In this document: piece by piece, positions 26,086 to 34,023 of the stretch
Layout of the letters: each line of letters begins with the position of its first letter
Numbering within the stretch: position 1 is the stretch's first letter
Assembly: GCF_035194505.1 (NCBI RefSeq)
Contig: NZ_CP136573.1
Coordinates: forward strand, 1,475,001 to 1,539,000
Length of the DNA stretch: 64,000 nt
Direction: 5' to 3'
Origin: Erythrobacter sp.
Lineage (GTDB): Bacteria > Pseudomonadota > Alphaproteobacteria > Sphingomonadales > Sphingomonadaceae
Notes under the pieces: model-generated
Database searches by the model: none
The model's input: the letters and a program-made list of their open reading frames with translations, nothing else
Told to the model about the DNA's origin: nothing
Made by a program: the position numbers and the translations under genes

Positions 26086-26471
26086 TCTTCGCCCTCCCCA
26101 TCCGCGATCATGCTTTTTTTCAGCAGACGGTTTTCGAGCGTCAGGTCCGCAACGCATTCTTTGAGGGCACGGGCCTCGCGGCGCAGATCCTGCACTTCGC
26201 CGGTGGTTGCGGCACGAGCAGTATCACCGGCAAGTCGGCGCTTGCCCGCTTCCATGAACTCCTTCGACCAGGTGTAATACAAGCTCTGGGCGATGCCTTC
26301 CTTGCGGCAGAGCTCGGCGATGCTGTCTTCACCGCGTAGCCCATCGAGCACGATCCGGATCTTGTCTTCAGCCGAGAAATGACGACAGGTCTGCCGCCGG
26401 ATGTCCTTCACAACCCGCTCAGCGGGGGGCTTTTTGGGTGCCGATTTTTTCAAGGAGGATTGGGTCTTCAT
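26082..26471 (-). CDS. IS3-family transposase orfA
   Basis: 129-residue DNA-binding subunit. A basic N-terminus (KKSAPKKPPAERVVKD) is followed by an HTH (HFSAEDKIRIVLDGLRGEDSIAELCRKEGIAQSLYYTW) and a leucine-zipper-like end (LRREARALKECVADLTLENRLLKK). The ATG at 26471 follows AAGGAACGAAG. The longer frame to 26504 is unlikely. Overlap with orfB is ATGA. Confidence 0.87.
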   Translation of the reverse strand: MKTQSSLKKSAPKKPPAERVVKDIRRQTCRHFSAEDKIRIVLDGLRGEDSIAELCRKEGIAQSLYYTWSKEFMEAGKRRLAGDTARAATTGEVQDLRREARALKECVADLTLENRLLKKSMIADGEGEE

Positions 26472-26530
26472 CTTCGTTCCTTCGTCACTACGACGAAGCC
26501 CCAACCCTCCTTAAATCACAACCTCAAATC

Positions 26531-26556
26531 TGTGCCATTGGTGCTGACGGGGGACA
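26531..26556 (-). repeat. IS terminal inverted repeat, right end
   Basis: Read inward on the minus strand it begins TGTCCCCCGTCAG and ends TGGCACA, matching the left end at 19 of 26 positions. Confidence 0.75.
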
Positions 26557-26673
26557 GCCAGCCCCCAGCATCGTTTTTGTCAGGAGAAGCAATGACGCAG
26601 GCAGAGAGCAGCGCCCACTGACAAGCCATGTCAGGGGCATGACAAATGCGGTTAGGTGGCGGGTTGGAGCGGC

Positions 26674-27249
26674 TCAGCCGCGGCGTTTGAGGATCAGGTA
26701 GAGCGCGCCTTCGCCGCCGTGGCGGATGTGGGCGCGGCGTACGGCGGCAATCGACCCTGCGTGGCGGCTGGCGGCGAGCCAGTCGAGCAGCTTGGCCCGG
26801 ATTGCCCCGCGCCGCTCCATCCGGTCAGCCGGATCGACCGGTCGCTCGCGCCCTGCCACCACCAGCACCACCCGCGCATTCATCGCGCGGGCCTGATCGA
26901 GCGCGCTCATCACCCGGTCATAGGCGGTATCGAGCGTGTGGCCGTGGAGATCGAGCGTCAGATCGGGATCAAGCCGCCCGCCCTTCATGCGCCGTTCCCA
27001 ATGCGAATCGAGCGCGCCGGGAATGGCGGGCGGGCGCGGCGGGGGCGCCGGGAGCGGCCGGTGCTGCGGGGTGCGCGGCTGCGGCATGGCGGGCTTGGGC
27101 GGTGCAGCCGGTTTGGCGGGCACAGGCGCATCGGGCTTGGGCGCAGCGGGCGGCGCGGGCCGTTTCTTGCCCGGCAGCGGCTTCACGCTTGCGGCAAGGT
27201 GCGCCCAGGCGGCCTGTTCACCGGTGGTCAGCCCCCGCGGCGCTCTCAT
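26674..27249 (-). CDS. Smr-domain protein (MutS2-type nuclease domain)
   Basis: 191-residue protein with an N-terminal Pro/Ala/Lys-rich linker (residues 25-80) and a C-terminal Smr domain. The LDLHGHTLDTAYDRV motif (LDxHG) and the final HGGEGALYLILKRR are the conserved Smr elements; the family has DNA/RNA nicking or endonuclease activity. The ATG at 27249 overlaps the mltA stop (ATGA), so the gene is co-translated with mltA. It is the last gene before the IS-disturbed region. Confidence 0.92.
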   Translation of the reverse strand: MRAPRGLTTGEQAAWAHLAASVKPLPGKKRPAPPAAPKPDAPVPAKPAAPPKPAMPQPRTPQHRPLPAPPPRPPAIPGALDSHWERRMKGGRLDPDLTLDLHGHTLDTAYDRVMSALDQARAMNARVVLVVAGRERPVDPADRMERRGAIRAKLLDWLAASRHAGSIAAVRRAHIRHGGEGALYLILKRRG

Positions 27250-28490
27250 GGTGCGCCCGCGAGCCGGGCGGCGGCAGGCTTTGGCAGCAGGACATAGGCC
27301 TGTCCCCGCCCGCTCATCCCGCCCGCAATCGCTCGCGCATCCTCGCCCGCGCCCCAGAAGGTGTCGAAGCGGTTGGGGCCCTTGATCGCCCCGCCGGTAT
27401 CCTGCGCCACCCAAAGGCCCGAGGCCTCGCGCCGGTCCATCGCCAGCCACACCGGCGCGCCGAGCGGGACATAGAAGGGGTCCACCGCCACCGAAGACTC
27501 GCGCCGCACCGGCACGCCCAATGCGCCTAGGGGGCCGTCGCCCTTCAGTTCGGTGAAGAAGATCCAGCTCTTGTTGAGCCGCATCAGATCGCGGCCTTCT
27601 GCGGGGTTCTCGCGAATATAGGCCATGATCCCCTGCATCGAGCCGGGATATTTGCCCGGCCCCTCGCCCAGCAGGCCGCGCGTGCGCATCACGCCGCCGA
27701 TGCCGGTATATTCGCGCCCATTCTGCCCGGCATAGCCGATGCGGATCACCTCGCCTTCAGGCGTGATGAGGCGACCGGAGCCTTGAATCTGGAGGAAGAA
27801 GAGCTCCACGGGATCGGCTGCCCACGCGATCACCTGCGCCTTGCCTGCGAGCGCTCCGTCCTCGATTTCGGCGCGGTCATGATAGAGCACGAAGCGGCCC
27901 TCATCGTCATAGCGGCCGAGCGGCGGGCGGCCGGTGCGCTGGTCTTCGGGCATATCAGCGGGGAATTCGCCGGGCTTGGCGCGCACCAGATCGGTTGGCA
28001 TGGCGTAGACCGGCACTGCGAAGCCCGGCCTGCGGGTGCGGCTACCGGCGATTTCGGGCTCGAAATAGCCGGTGGCGAAGGCCTTGCCGTCGCCCACCTG
28101 TACCGGCGTGAAGGTCTGCGTAAAGAACGCGCGGGCGCTCGCTCCGCTCCAGCCGCGCGCCGCCGCACATGGCTCGCGCCAGTCCTCGGGGCGGGTCAGG
28201 CCGCTGCCATCCTCGCGGGCGAGCAGTTTGGGGCAGGATTCGACGAAACTCGCCAGTGCGCTGGCGGCGTCGCGATCATCGAGCGCAAGGCTCGCAAGCG
28301 CGGGGCCGAGCCCCACGCCGGCCAGCAGGGCATTGGCGGGCAGTATGGAGACAACCGGAGGAGGAACGACCGGAGCAGGAGCGACCGGGCGCGCGGTGAC
28401 CACGGGCGGGGGGATGGAACCTTGCGGGATGATCCGGCCACAAGCCGCGAGCACCAGCATCAGACCAAGCGCCAGAGCCGCGCGCATCAC
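27246..28490 (-). CDS. mltA: Membrane-bound lytic murein transglycosylase A
   Basis: 414-residue lipoprotein cleaving peptidoglycan glycan strands to 1,6-anhydro products. The lipobox is LVLAAC near residue 17, then a Pro/Val-rich linker. The MltA domain includes ATGYFEPEIAGSR, IQGSGRLITPEGEVIRIGYAGQNGREYTGIG and the catalytic-Asp 3D region AQDTGGAIKGPNRFDTFWG. A second ATG at 28487 would serve equally. It lies between the Tim44-like gene and smr, an order common in this group. Confidence 0.95.
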   Translation of the reverse strand: MMRAALALGLMLVLAACGRIIPQGSIPPPVVTARPVAPAPVVPPPVVSILPANALLAGVGLGPALASLALDDRDAASALASFVESCPKLLAREDGSGLTRPEDWREPCAAARGWSGASARAFFTQTFTPVQVGDGKAFATGYFEPEIAGSRTRRPGFAVPVYAMPTDLVRAKPGEFPADMPEDQRTGRPPLGRYDDEGRFVLYHDRAEIEDGALAGKAQVIAWAADPVELFFLQIQGSGRLITPEGEVIRIGYAGQNGREYTGIGGVMRTRGLLGEGPGKYPGSMQGIMAYIRENPAEGRDLMRLNKSWIFFTELKGDGPLGALGVPVRRESSVAVDPFYVPLGAPVWLAMDRREASGLWVAQDTGGAIKGPNRFDTFWGAGEDARAIAGGMSGRGQAYVLLPKPAAARLAGAP

Positions 28491-28550
28491 CTGCTCCCTC
28501 TATCGCAAACGTCCCGCCACAGCGGATGGCAGCGGCCAGCCTGTGACTGC

Positions 28551-29204
28551 TTACCCCTCGTCGGTTTCGTCGAGCAGCCAATTGGGATCGCGCGCCGAGG
28601 TGTTGCGCGAGAAGGTCCAGACATCGCGGCTTTCGATCGCATCGTCGAGCGATCCGGCAATGACGTTCCCGTCCTTGTCGCGGGTGACGGCGGCGATATC
28701 GGCCACGAACAGCACCGCGATGCGCGCCATGCGGCCATCGAGCGAAGCCGAATGGATGCGGGTTTCCTCGATCCGGATCAGCGTGTTGTCGAGCGTTTCG
28801 CCCGCTGCCTCGCGCGCATCGAGGGCAGCGATGAAACCGCCATAGACGTCATCGTCGCACAGCTCGCGCAAGGTTTCGCGGTCGCCCGCCCAGAAGGCTT
28901 CGAGCACCATGCGATAGGCCCCGCGCGCGCCTTCGAGGAACTGGGCGAGGCTGAACTTGCTGTCAGCCGATGCAATCTCGCGGATGCCGCGTTCGACTGC
29001 GGGCATCACTCCTTCGAGTTCGACCGGGCGGGCAGGCGCGACCGGAGCAACCGGCGCAGGACGCGCGATACCGGCGGGCTTGTCGTCCGAATCGAAGCGC
29101 TGCGGCACCACCTCCTCCTCATGCTCCGCCCGGCGGCCAAGCACCGAGTAAAGGCGCAGGCCCAGAAAGGCGGCGACCATGGCGAGGAGAACGATTTCAA
29201 GCAC
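28551..29204 (-). CDS. Tim44/TimA-family adaptor protein
   Basis: 217-residue membrane-anchored Tim44-like protein. One N-terminal transmembrane helix (EIVLLAMVAAFLGLRLYSVLG) is followed by a Pro/Val linker and the Tim44 domain (FLEGARGAYRMVLEAFWAGDRETLRELCDDDVYGGF). Homologues are thought to act at the inner membrane near the Sec system. I chose GTG 29204 because it starts directly before the conserved LEIVLLAM; ATG 29180 would cut into the helix. The much longer open frame to 29741 is the shadow of secB. Divergent from secB. Confidence 0.85.
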   Translation of the reverse strand: MLEIVLLAMVAAFLGLRLYSVLGRRAEHEEEVVPQRFDSDDKPAGIARPAPVAPVAPARPVELEGVMPAVERGIREIASADSKFSLAQFLEGARGAYRMVLEAFWAGDRETLRELCDDDVYGGFIAALDAREAAGETLDNTLIRIEETRIHSASLDGRMARIAVLFVADIAAVTRDKDGNVIAGSLDDAIESRDVWTFSRNTSARDPNWLLDETDEG

Positions 29205-29475
29205 TAGACATATCCGATCAACGTAGGGCCGCCGCCGGCGTGCGGGCCGGACGACCTCCCGAGGAACAGCACCCTGCCTTAAATAGGCACTGATTACAAT
29301 TCGCCAACGCCCGATAGGTTGCAGCCCGAAAGGAATTGTCGCGCCGGCGCCATGCACAGCCACGCGGTTGCGGCCCGCGCCTGCGCCTGCTAGGCGCGCC
29401 GGGCACATGCCGGCAACGCTCGCTTCGATGCGTCCGGCGCAATTCCTGTTACACGATTTGAAAGATACCAGACCG

Positions 29476-30015
29476 ATGGCCGACGAAGAAGGCGTGCTCA
29501 CCAATCTCGACAACACCGGCGAGCCCAAGCCGAACGGTGCCGATACCCAGCCCGCGATCGGCCTGATCACGCAATATGTGAAGGACATGTCGGTCGAGAA
29601 CCCGAACGCTCCGGACGTGTTCCAGTGGGCCGAGCCGCCGCAGCTTGATGTGCAGTTCAACATCGGCGCAGAGCCGGTCGGCCCGGATGTGCACGAAGTG
29701 ATCCTCAAGATGACGATCACCGCCACCGCTCCGCGCGGCAAGGCCTATATCGTCGATCTCGCCTATTGCGGCCTCGTGGGCATGCGCAACGTGCCCGAGG
29801 AGCAGGGCCACGCCTTCCTTTATGCCGAAGCGCCGCGTTTGCTGTTCCCCTTCGCCCGCCGCGTGGTGGCCGATGCGGTGCGCGATGCCGGTTTCCCGCC
29901 GCTGATGCTCGATCCGATCGACTTCAACGGGCTTTACATCCAGCGCCTCCAGGCCCGCCGTGCCGAGGAAGCCGCCGGCGGCGAGCCGATCGCGCCGGTC
30001 ACGGGCAACGCCTGA
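29476..30015 (+). CDS. secB: Protein-export chaperone SecB
   Basis: 179-residue tetrameric chaperone keeping preproteins unfolded for SecA. Typical elements: GLITQYVKDMSVENPNAP, FQWAEPPQLDVQFNIGA, the CGLVG segment, and RLLFPFARRVVADAVRDAGFPPLMLDPIDF. The start is ATG 29476 (MADEEG); the in-frame upstream region lacks similarity to SecB. It is divergent from the Tim44-like gene across 271 bp in which I saw no other gene. Confidence 0.96.
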   Translation: MADEEGVLTNLDNTGEPKPNGADTQPAIGLITQYVKDMSVENPNAPDVFQWAEPPQLDVQFNIGAEPVGPDVHEVILKMTITATAPRGKAYIVDLAYCGLVGMRNVPEEQGHAFLYAEAPRLLFPFARRVVADAVRDAGFPPLMLDPIDFNGLYIQRLQARRAEEAAGGEPIAPVTGNA

Positions 30016-30043
30016 TCCTCACGACGCGCGGGGGCACCGCAGC

Positions 30044-31609
30044 ATGAGCCTGCTCAGGAATGTCGGCACGATCGGCGGGCTGACGCTGATCAGCCGCATC
30101 TTCGGCTTTGCCCGCGACATCCTGCTCGCCCGCGTGCTCGGCGCGGGCGGAGTGGCCGATGCGTGGCAGCTCGCCTTCCAGCTGCCGAACCTGTTTCGCC
30201 GCCTCTTCGCCGAAGGGGCCTTCGCATCCGCCTTCGTGCCGCTGTTCAACCGCTACATGGCCGAGGACGAGAGCGAGGCGAAGCGCTTCGCCGGCGAAGT
30301 CCTGGCCGTGCTCATGCCGATCCTCGTGGTGTTCGGCGCGCTGATGATGCTCGCCATGCCGTGGGTGCTTTGGGGCTTTGCCAACGAAGACCTGCGCGGT
30401 GATGCGCGCATCTATGCGCTGGCGGTCAGCATGGGGCGGATCGCCTTTCCCTACCTCATGTTCATGAGCCTTGCCACGCTGGTGGCGGCGATCCTCAACT
30501 CGCTCTCGCGCTTTGCGGCAGCGGCGGCCGCGCCGATCCTGCTCAATATCTGCCTGCTGTCCGCGCTGGTGTGGGGCGCGCTCCAGCCGGCAGGCGAGGC
30601 GACCCGTGCAGCGACAGGCATTGGACTTGCAATCGCGGTATCCGTCAGCGGGCTGCTGCAACTGCTGTGGCTTTACTGGTTCATGCGGCGAGCGGGCTTC
30701 CGCCTCCCGCGCGAGCGCCCGCGCATCACCAGCCGCGTCAAGGAAATGGGCGTTCTGATCGTGCCTGCGGTGTTCGGCGCGGGCGTTTACCAGATCAGCC
30801 GCTTCATCGATCTCGCCTTCATCCGCGGACTGCCCGATGGCAGCCTGACCTACATGGCGATGGCCGATCGCTGGAACCAGCTGCCGCTCGGCATTATCGG
30901 CATTGCGCTGGGAACGGCGATCCTGCCCGCCCTGTCACGCTATATCAGCCGCTCCGAGGACGAGGAGGCAGTCCGCCTGCAAGCGAACGCGATCGAACTC
31001 GCGATGCTGCTCACCCTGCCCTGCGCAGTGGCGCTGTTCATCACCGGCTTTGCTTTTGTGAAAGCCTTCATGGAGGGCCAAGCCTTTACGGCTGAAGATG
31101 CGCGGGTGACCGGCATGGTCACCTCGGCGCTGGTCGTGGGCTTGCCCGCCTATGTGCTGGTCAAGGTGCTGACCCCCAATTTCTTTGCGCGCCGCGACAC
31201 CAAGACGCCGGTTTACACCGCCGCTGCCTCGCTGGTGGTGACGGTGGGGCTCAATCTGGTGCTGGTGCCGCTGCTTGGCGTGGTTGGCCTTGCGCTGGCT
31301 GGCGCGGTGGGCGCATGGGTCAATATCGCACTGCTCGGCGCGGTTCTCGCACGGCGCGGATACTTCCGCATTCCGGGGCGGGTGCTCGGGCGGATTGGAC
31401 GGATTGCGCTTGCCTCGGGCCTGATGGGAGCCAGCCTGTGGGCCCTGATGCAGGTCATCACCCCGTGGCTCGACGGGCCCTTCACCATGCGGCTGCTGGC
31501 AGTGGGCGCGATCATGGTGGTGAGCCTTGTCACCTATGGCGCAGGCACCGTTCTGCTCGGAGTCCTCGACAAGGCCACGGTGCAGCGCCTAATGCGCCGC
31601 CAAAGCTAA
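30044..31609 (+). CDS. murJ: Lipid II flippase MurJ
   Basis: 521-residue polytopic flippase of the MOP superfamily, moving lipid II across the inner membrane for peptidoglycan synthesis. N-terminal SLLRNVGTIGGLTLISRIFGFARDI-type segment, with conserved Arg residues of helix 1-2, and about 14 transmembrane helices. The ADAWQLAFQLPNLFRRLFAEGAFASAF segment is diagnostic. Start ATG 30044 is 28 bp after secB; trpS follows after 15 bp. Confidence 0.96.
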   Translation: MSLLRNVGTIGGLTLISRIFGFARDILLARVLGAGGVADAWQLAFQLPNLFRRLFAEGAFASAFVPLFNRYMAEDESEAKRFAGEVLAVLMPILVVFGALMMLAMPWVLWGFANEDLRGDARIYALAVSMGRIAFPYLMFMSLATLVAAILNSLSRFAAAAAAPILLNICLLSALVWGALQPAGEATRAATGIGLAIAVSVSGLLQLLWLYWFMRRAGFRLPRERPRITSRVKEMGVLIVPAVFGAGVYQISRFIDLAFIRGLPDGSLTYMAMADRWNQLPLGIIGIALGTAILPALSRYISRSEDEEAVRLQANAIELAMLLTLPCAVALFITGFAFVKAFMEGQAFTAEDARVTGMVTSALVVGLPAYVLVKVLTPNFFARRDTKTPVYTAAASLVVTVGLNLVLVPLLGVVGLALAGAVGAWVNIALLGAVLARRGYFRIPGRVLGRIGRIALASGLMGASLWALMQVITPWLDGPFTMRLLAVGAIMVVSLVTYGAGTVLLGVLDKATVQRLMRRQS

Positions 31610-31624
31610 GCAACAGGACCAGTC

Positions 31625-32647
31625 ATGCGCGTCGTCTCCGGCATCCAGCCCACCGGCAAACCCCACCTCGGCAACTACCTCGGTGCGATCCGCAATTACG
31701 TGAAGCTGCAGGACGATGCCCATGCGGCGGGCGGCGAGTGCCTGATCTTCATCGCCGATCTCCACGCGCTCTCGATGCCGCATGATCCGGCCGAACTGCG
31801 CTCCTCGACGCTGGAACTGGTGGCGACGCTGGTGGCCTGCGGGCTCGATCCGGACAAGGCGATCCTGTTCAATCAGGCGCAGGTGCCGCAGCATCCCGAA
31901 CTGCAATGGCTGCTCAACGGCACCGCGCGGATGGGCTGGCTCAACCGCATGACCCAGTGGAAGGACAAGGCCGGCAAGAACCGCGAGGGCCAGTCGGTCG
32001 CGCTCTTCACCTACCCCGTGCTGCAGGCGGCCGACGTGCTGCTCTATCAGGCCACCCACGTGCCGGTGGGCGAAGACCAGAAGCAGCATCTCGAACTCGC
32101 ACGCGACATAGCGCAGAAGTTCAACAATGATTTCGGGACGGAAGAAGCGCCGATCTTCACCCTGCCCGAGCCGATCATCCCTGCCGAGGCCGCGCGCATC
32201 ATGTCCTTACGCGATGGCTCGGCGAAGATGTCGAAATCGGATCCGTCCGACATGAGCCGCATCAACCTTTCGGACGATGCCGACACCATGGCGCAGAAGA
32301 TCAAGAAGGCAAAGACCGACCCCGAGGCCCTGCCCTCGGAAGAAGCAGGCCTTGCCGAGCGTCCCGAGGCGAAGAACCTCGTGGGCATCTATGCCGCGCT
32401 CGCCGGGCAGTCGGTGGGCGGGGTGCTGGCCCAGTTCGGCGGACAGGGCTTCGGCGCGTTCAAGCCCGCGCTGGCCGATCTGCTGGTCGACAGGCTCGGC
32501 CCGATCCGCGAGCGGTTCGTGGCGCTGAAGGACGATCACGAGGCATTGGACGCGATCCTCGCGCGCGGCGCCGCCAAGGCGCGTGAACGGGGCACGCCGA
32601 CGCTCGATGCGACCTACAAGGCGCTGGGGCTGGTGAGGCACGCGTAA
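31625..32647 (+). CDS. trpS: Tryptophan-tRNA ligase
   Basis: 340-residue class I aminoacyl-tRNA synthetase. It begins MRVVSGIQPTGKPHLGNYLG, carrying the HIGH-like PHLGNYLG; the KMSKS loop is AKMSKSDPSD near residue 200. Length and domain order are normal. Likely read through from secB-murJ. No leader peptide or T-box was seen upstream, as the gene follows murJ closely. Confidence 0.97.
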   Translation: MRVVSGIQPTGKPHLGNYLGAIRNYVKLQDDAHAAGGECLIFIADLHALSMPHDPAELRSSTLELVATLVACGLDPDKAILFNQAQVPQHPELQWLLNGTARMGWLNRMTQWKDKAGKNREGQSVALFTYPVLQAADVLLYQATHVPVGEDQKQHLELARDIAQKFNNDFGTEEAPIFTLPEPIIPAEAARIMSLRDGSAKMSKSDPSDMSRINLSDDADTMAQKIKKAKTDPEALPSEEAGLAERPEAKNLVGIYAALAGQSVGGVLAQFGGQGFGAFKPALADLLVDRLGPIRERFVALKDDHEALDAILARGAAKARERGTPTLDATYKALGLVRHA

Positions 32648-32751
32648 TCGCCTATCGCCGCTATTCAATCGCTGTTCATGCCGGTGAGATAGAATATCGC
32701 GCGCAAGCACCATTGCCATCATCGCACTGGTGACCACACAAGGGATGTGTC

Positions 32752-33432
32752 ATGACGACCGCTATGTCCTCGATCAAATCGCTTCGCCGCATCGCACTGC
32801 CGCTGGCTCTGGCTGCCGGTCTTGCCGCTTGTTCCACGACGCCTGCCTTCAAGGCCGATGTCTCGCGCTTTGCCGTGCCGTTGCCCGCGCCTGCGGGCCA
32901 GACCTTCGCGGTCGTGGCGGAGGATCCCAAGCTCGCCGGCGGTCTGGAATTCGCCACCTATGCCAATGCCGTCGCGGCCGAGATGACGCAGCTGGGCTAC
33001 GCCCGCGCCGCATCGCCGGAGAGCGCCGACATGCTGGTGCGTTTCGATTACCGCGTCGATGGCGGGCGTGAACGGGTGCGCACCGATCTCAACGGCGCAG
33101 GCTTTGCCGGTGGCCCCTGGGGCCGTTGGGGCGCCTGGGGCGGCGGCTTTGGTCCGTGGGGCCTCGGCTTCAACGATCCGTGGCTTGGCGGCGCACCGAA
33201 CGTGCGCAGCTACACCATCTACACCAGCGCAATCGACCTGAAGATTGATCGCCGCGCCGATGGTCAGCGCCTGTTCGAAGGCAAGGCCGAAGCGGTGTCG
33301 CGCACCAACCGCCTGCCGCGCCTGGTGCCGAACCTCGTCGATGCGCTGTTCACCGACTTCCCCGGCAACTCGGGCGAAACGATGCGCATCACCATCCGCG
33401 ACGACGAAAAAACCGTGCGCCCCGCCGACTGA
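32752..33432 (+). CDS. DUF4136-type lipoprotein
   Basis: 226-residue lipoprotein with lipobox LAAGLAAC at about residue 27 and a fold like DUF4136 (FAVVAEDPKLAGGLEFATYANAVAAEMTQLGY; SADMLVRFDYRVDGG; SYTIYTSAIDLKI). A Gly/Trp-rich insert (GGPWGRWGAWGGGFGPWG) sits in the middle. Function unknown; family members are envelope proteins. A strong terminator follows at 33476. Confidence 0.8.
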   Translation: MTTAMSSIKSLRRIALPLALAAGLAACSTTPAFKADVSRFAVPLPAPAGQTFAVVAEDPKLAGGLEFATYANAVAAEMTQLGYARAASPESADMLVRFDYRVDGGRERVRTDLNGAGFAGGPWGRWGAWGGGFGPWGLGFNDPWLGGAPNVRSYTIYTSAIDLKIDRRADGQRLFEGKAEAVSRTNRLPRLVPNLVDALFTDFPGNSGETMRITIRDDEKTVRPAD

Positions 33433-33475
33433 TGGTGTAGGAACGAGCTCAACAAACCCTTGGACGGGAAAAGAG

Positions 33476-33514
33476 AGGCGGCGCCAGGGGATCGGCGCCG
33501 CCTTTTTTGTTTTT
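33476..33514. terminator. Rho-independent terminator
   Basis: A perfect 10-bp stem, AGGCGGCGCC (33476-33485) with GGCGCCGCCT (33494-33503), encloses an 8-nt loop and runs into TTTTTT then TTTTT. It ends the plus-strand lipoprotein gene and faces the convergent dut gene. The T-rich side favours the plus strand. Confidence 0.88.
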
Positions 33515-33564
33515 GAATCAAGGCAGGCCGCATTTTCCGGCGCAAATCACCGGATTCTCTCGGC

Positions 33565-34023
33565 TCAAAGTTTGGCGTGGCCTCCGGTTGAGCCGAAGCC
33601 GCCCTCGCCTCTTTCCGTGGCGTCCAGTTCGGCAACTTCGTCCCATGCCGCCTGCACGACAGGCGCGAGCACCAGCTGGGCGACGCGATCGCCGCGCTGG
33701 ATGACGAAGGGCTCTTGCCCCAAGTTGATCAGGATCACCTTGAGTTCGCCCCGATAGTCGCTGTCGATCGTGCCGGGGGTGTTGGGGACGGTGATGCCGT
33801 GCTTCAGCGCGAGGCCGGAGCGGGGGCGCACCTGAATTTCGTAGCCCTGCGGAATCGCCAGCGCCAAGCCCGTCGCCACCGCATGCCGCTCTCCGGGCGC
33901 GACGGTGGCATCCTCGGCGCTCACCACGTCCATGCCCGCTGCGCCGATGGTGGCATAGGCCGGCAGCGGCAGGCCTGCACCATGCGCGAGGCGCTTGACT
34001 TGCACAGCGACCGGATGGGTCAT
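33565..34023 (-). CDS. dut: Deoxyuridine 5'-triphosphate nucleotidohydrolase
   Basis: 152-residue trimeric dUTPase that keeps uracil out of DNA and supplies dUMP. The five motifs are present: AAGMDV, PRSGLALKHG (motif 2), GTIDSDYRGEL (motif 3), RGDRVAQLVL and the C-terminal arm ERGEGGFGSTG. Start ATG 34023 overlaps the coaBC stop by 4 bp, matching the frequent coaBC-dut pairing in alphaproteobacteria. Confidence 0.97.
   Translation of the reverse strand: MTHPVAVQVKRLAHGAGLPLPAYATIGAAGMDVVSAEDATVAPGERHAVATGLALAIPQGYEIQVRPRSGLALKHGITVPNTPGTIDSDYRGELKVILINLGQEPFVIQRGDRVAQLVLAPVVQAAWDEVAELDATERGEGGFGSTGGHAKL

Larger units (their letters stand above)
25032..26556 (-). mobile_element. IS3-family insertion sequence, 1525 bp
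   Basis: Ends are defined by imperfect 26-bp terminal inverted repeats, both starting TGTCC and containing CGTCAG and CACA: plus-strand 25032-25057 against the reverse complement of 26531-26556 (19 of 26 matches). Inside are the usual orfA (HTH, leucine-zipper-like) and orfB (DDE integrase) read on the minus strand. No perfect target duplication is visible: left flank ends GCT, right flank begins GCC. The neighbouring TpsB gene is cut at the left end, and its missing ~360 codons are not found on the right. Confidence 0.88.

Noticed and set aside
25026..26562. Possible IS target-site duplication (GCCAGC on both sides)
   Set aside because: The left copy is 5 bp away from the terminal repeat while the right copy abuts it, so it is not a proper duplication.
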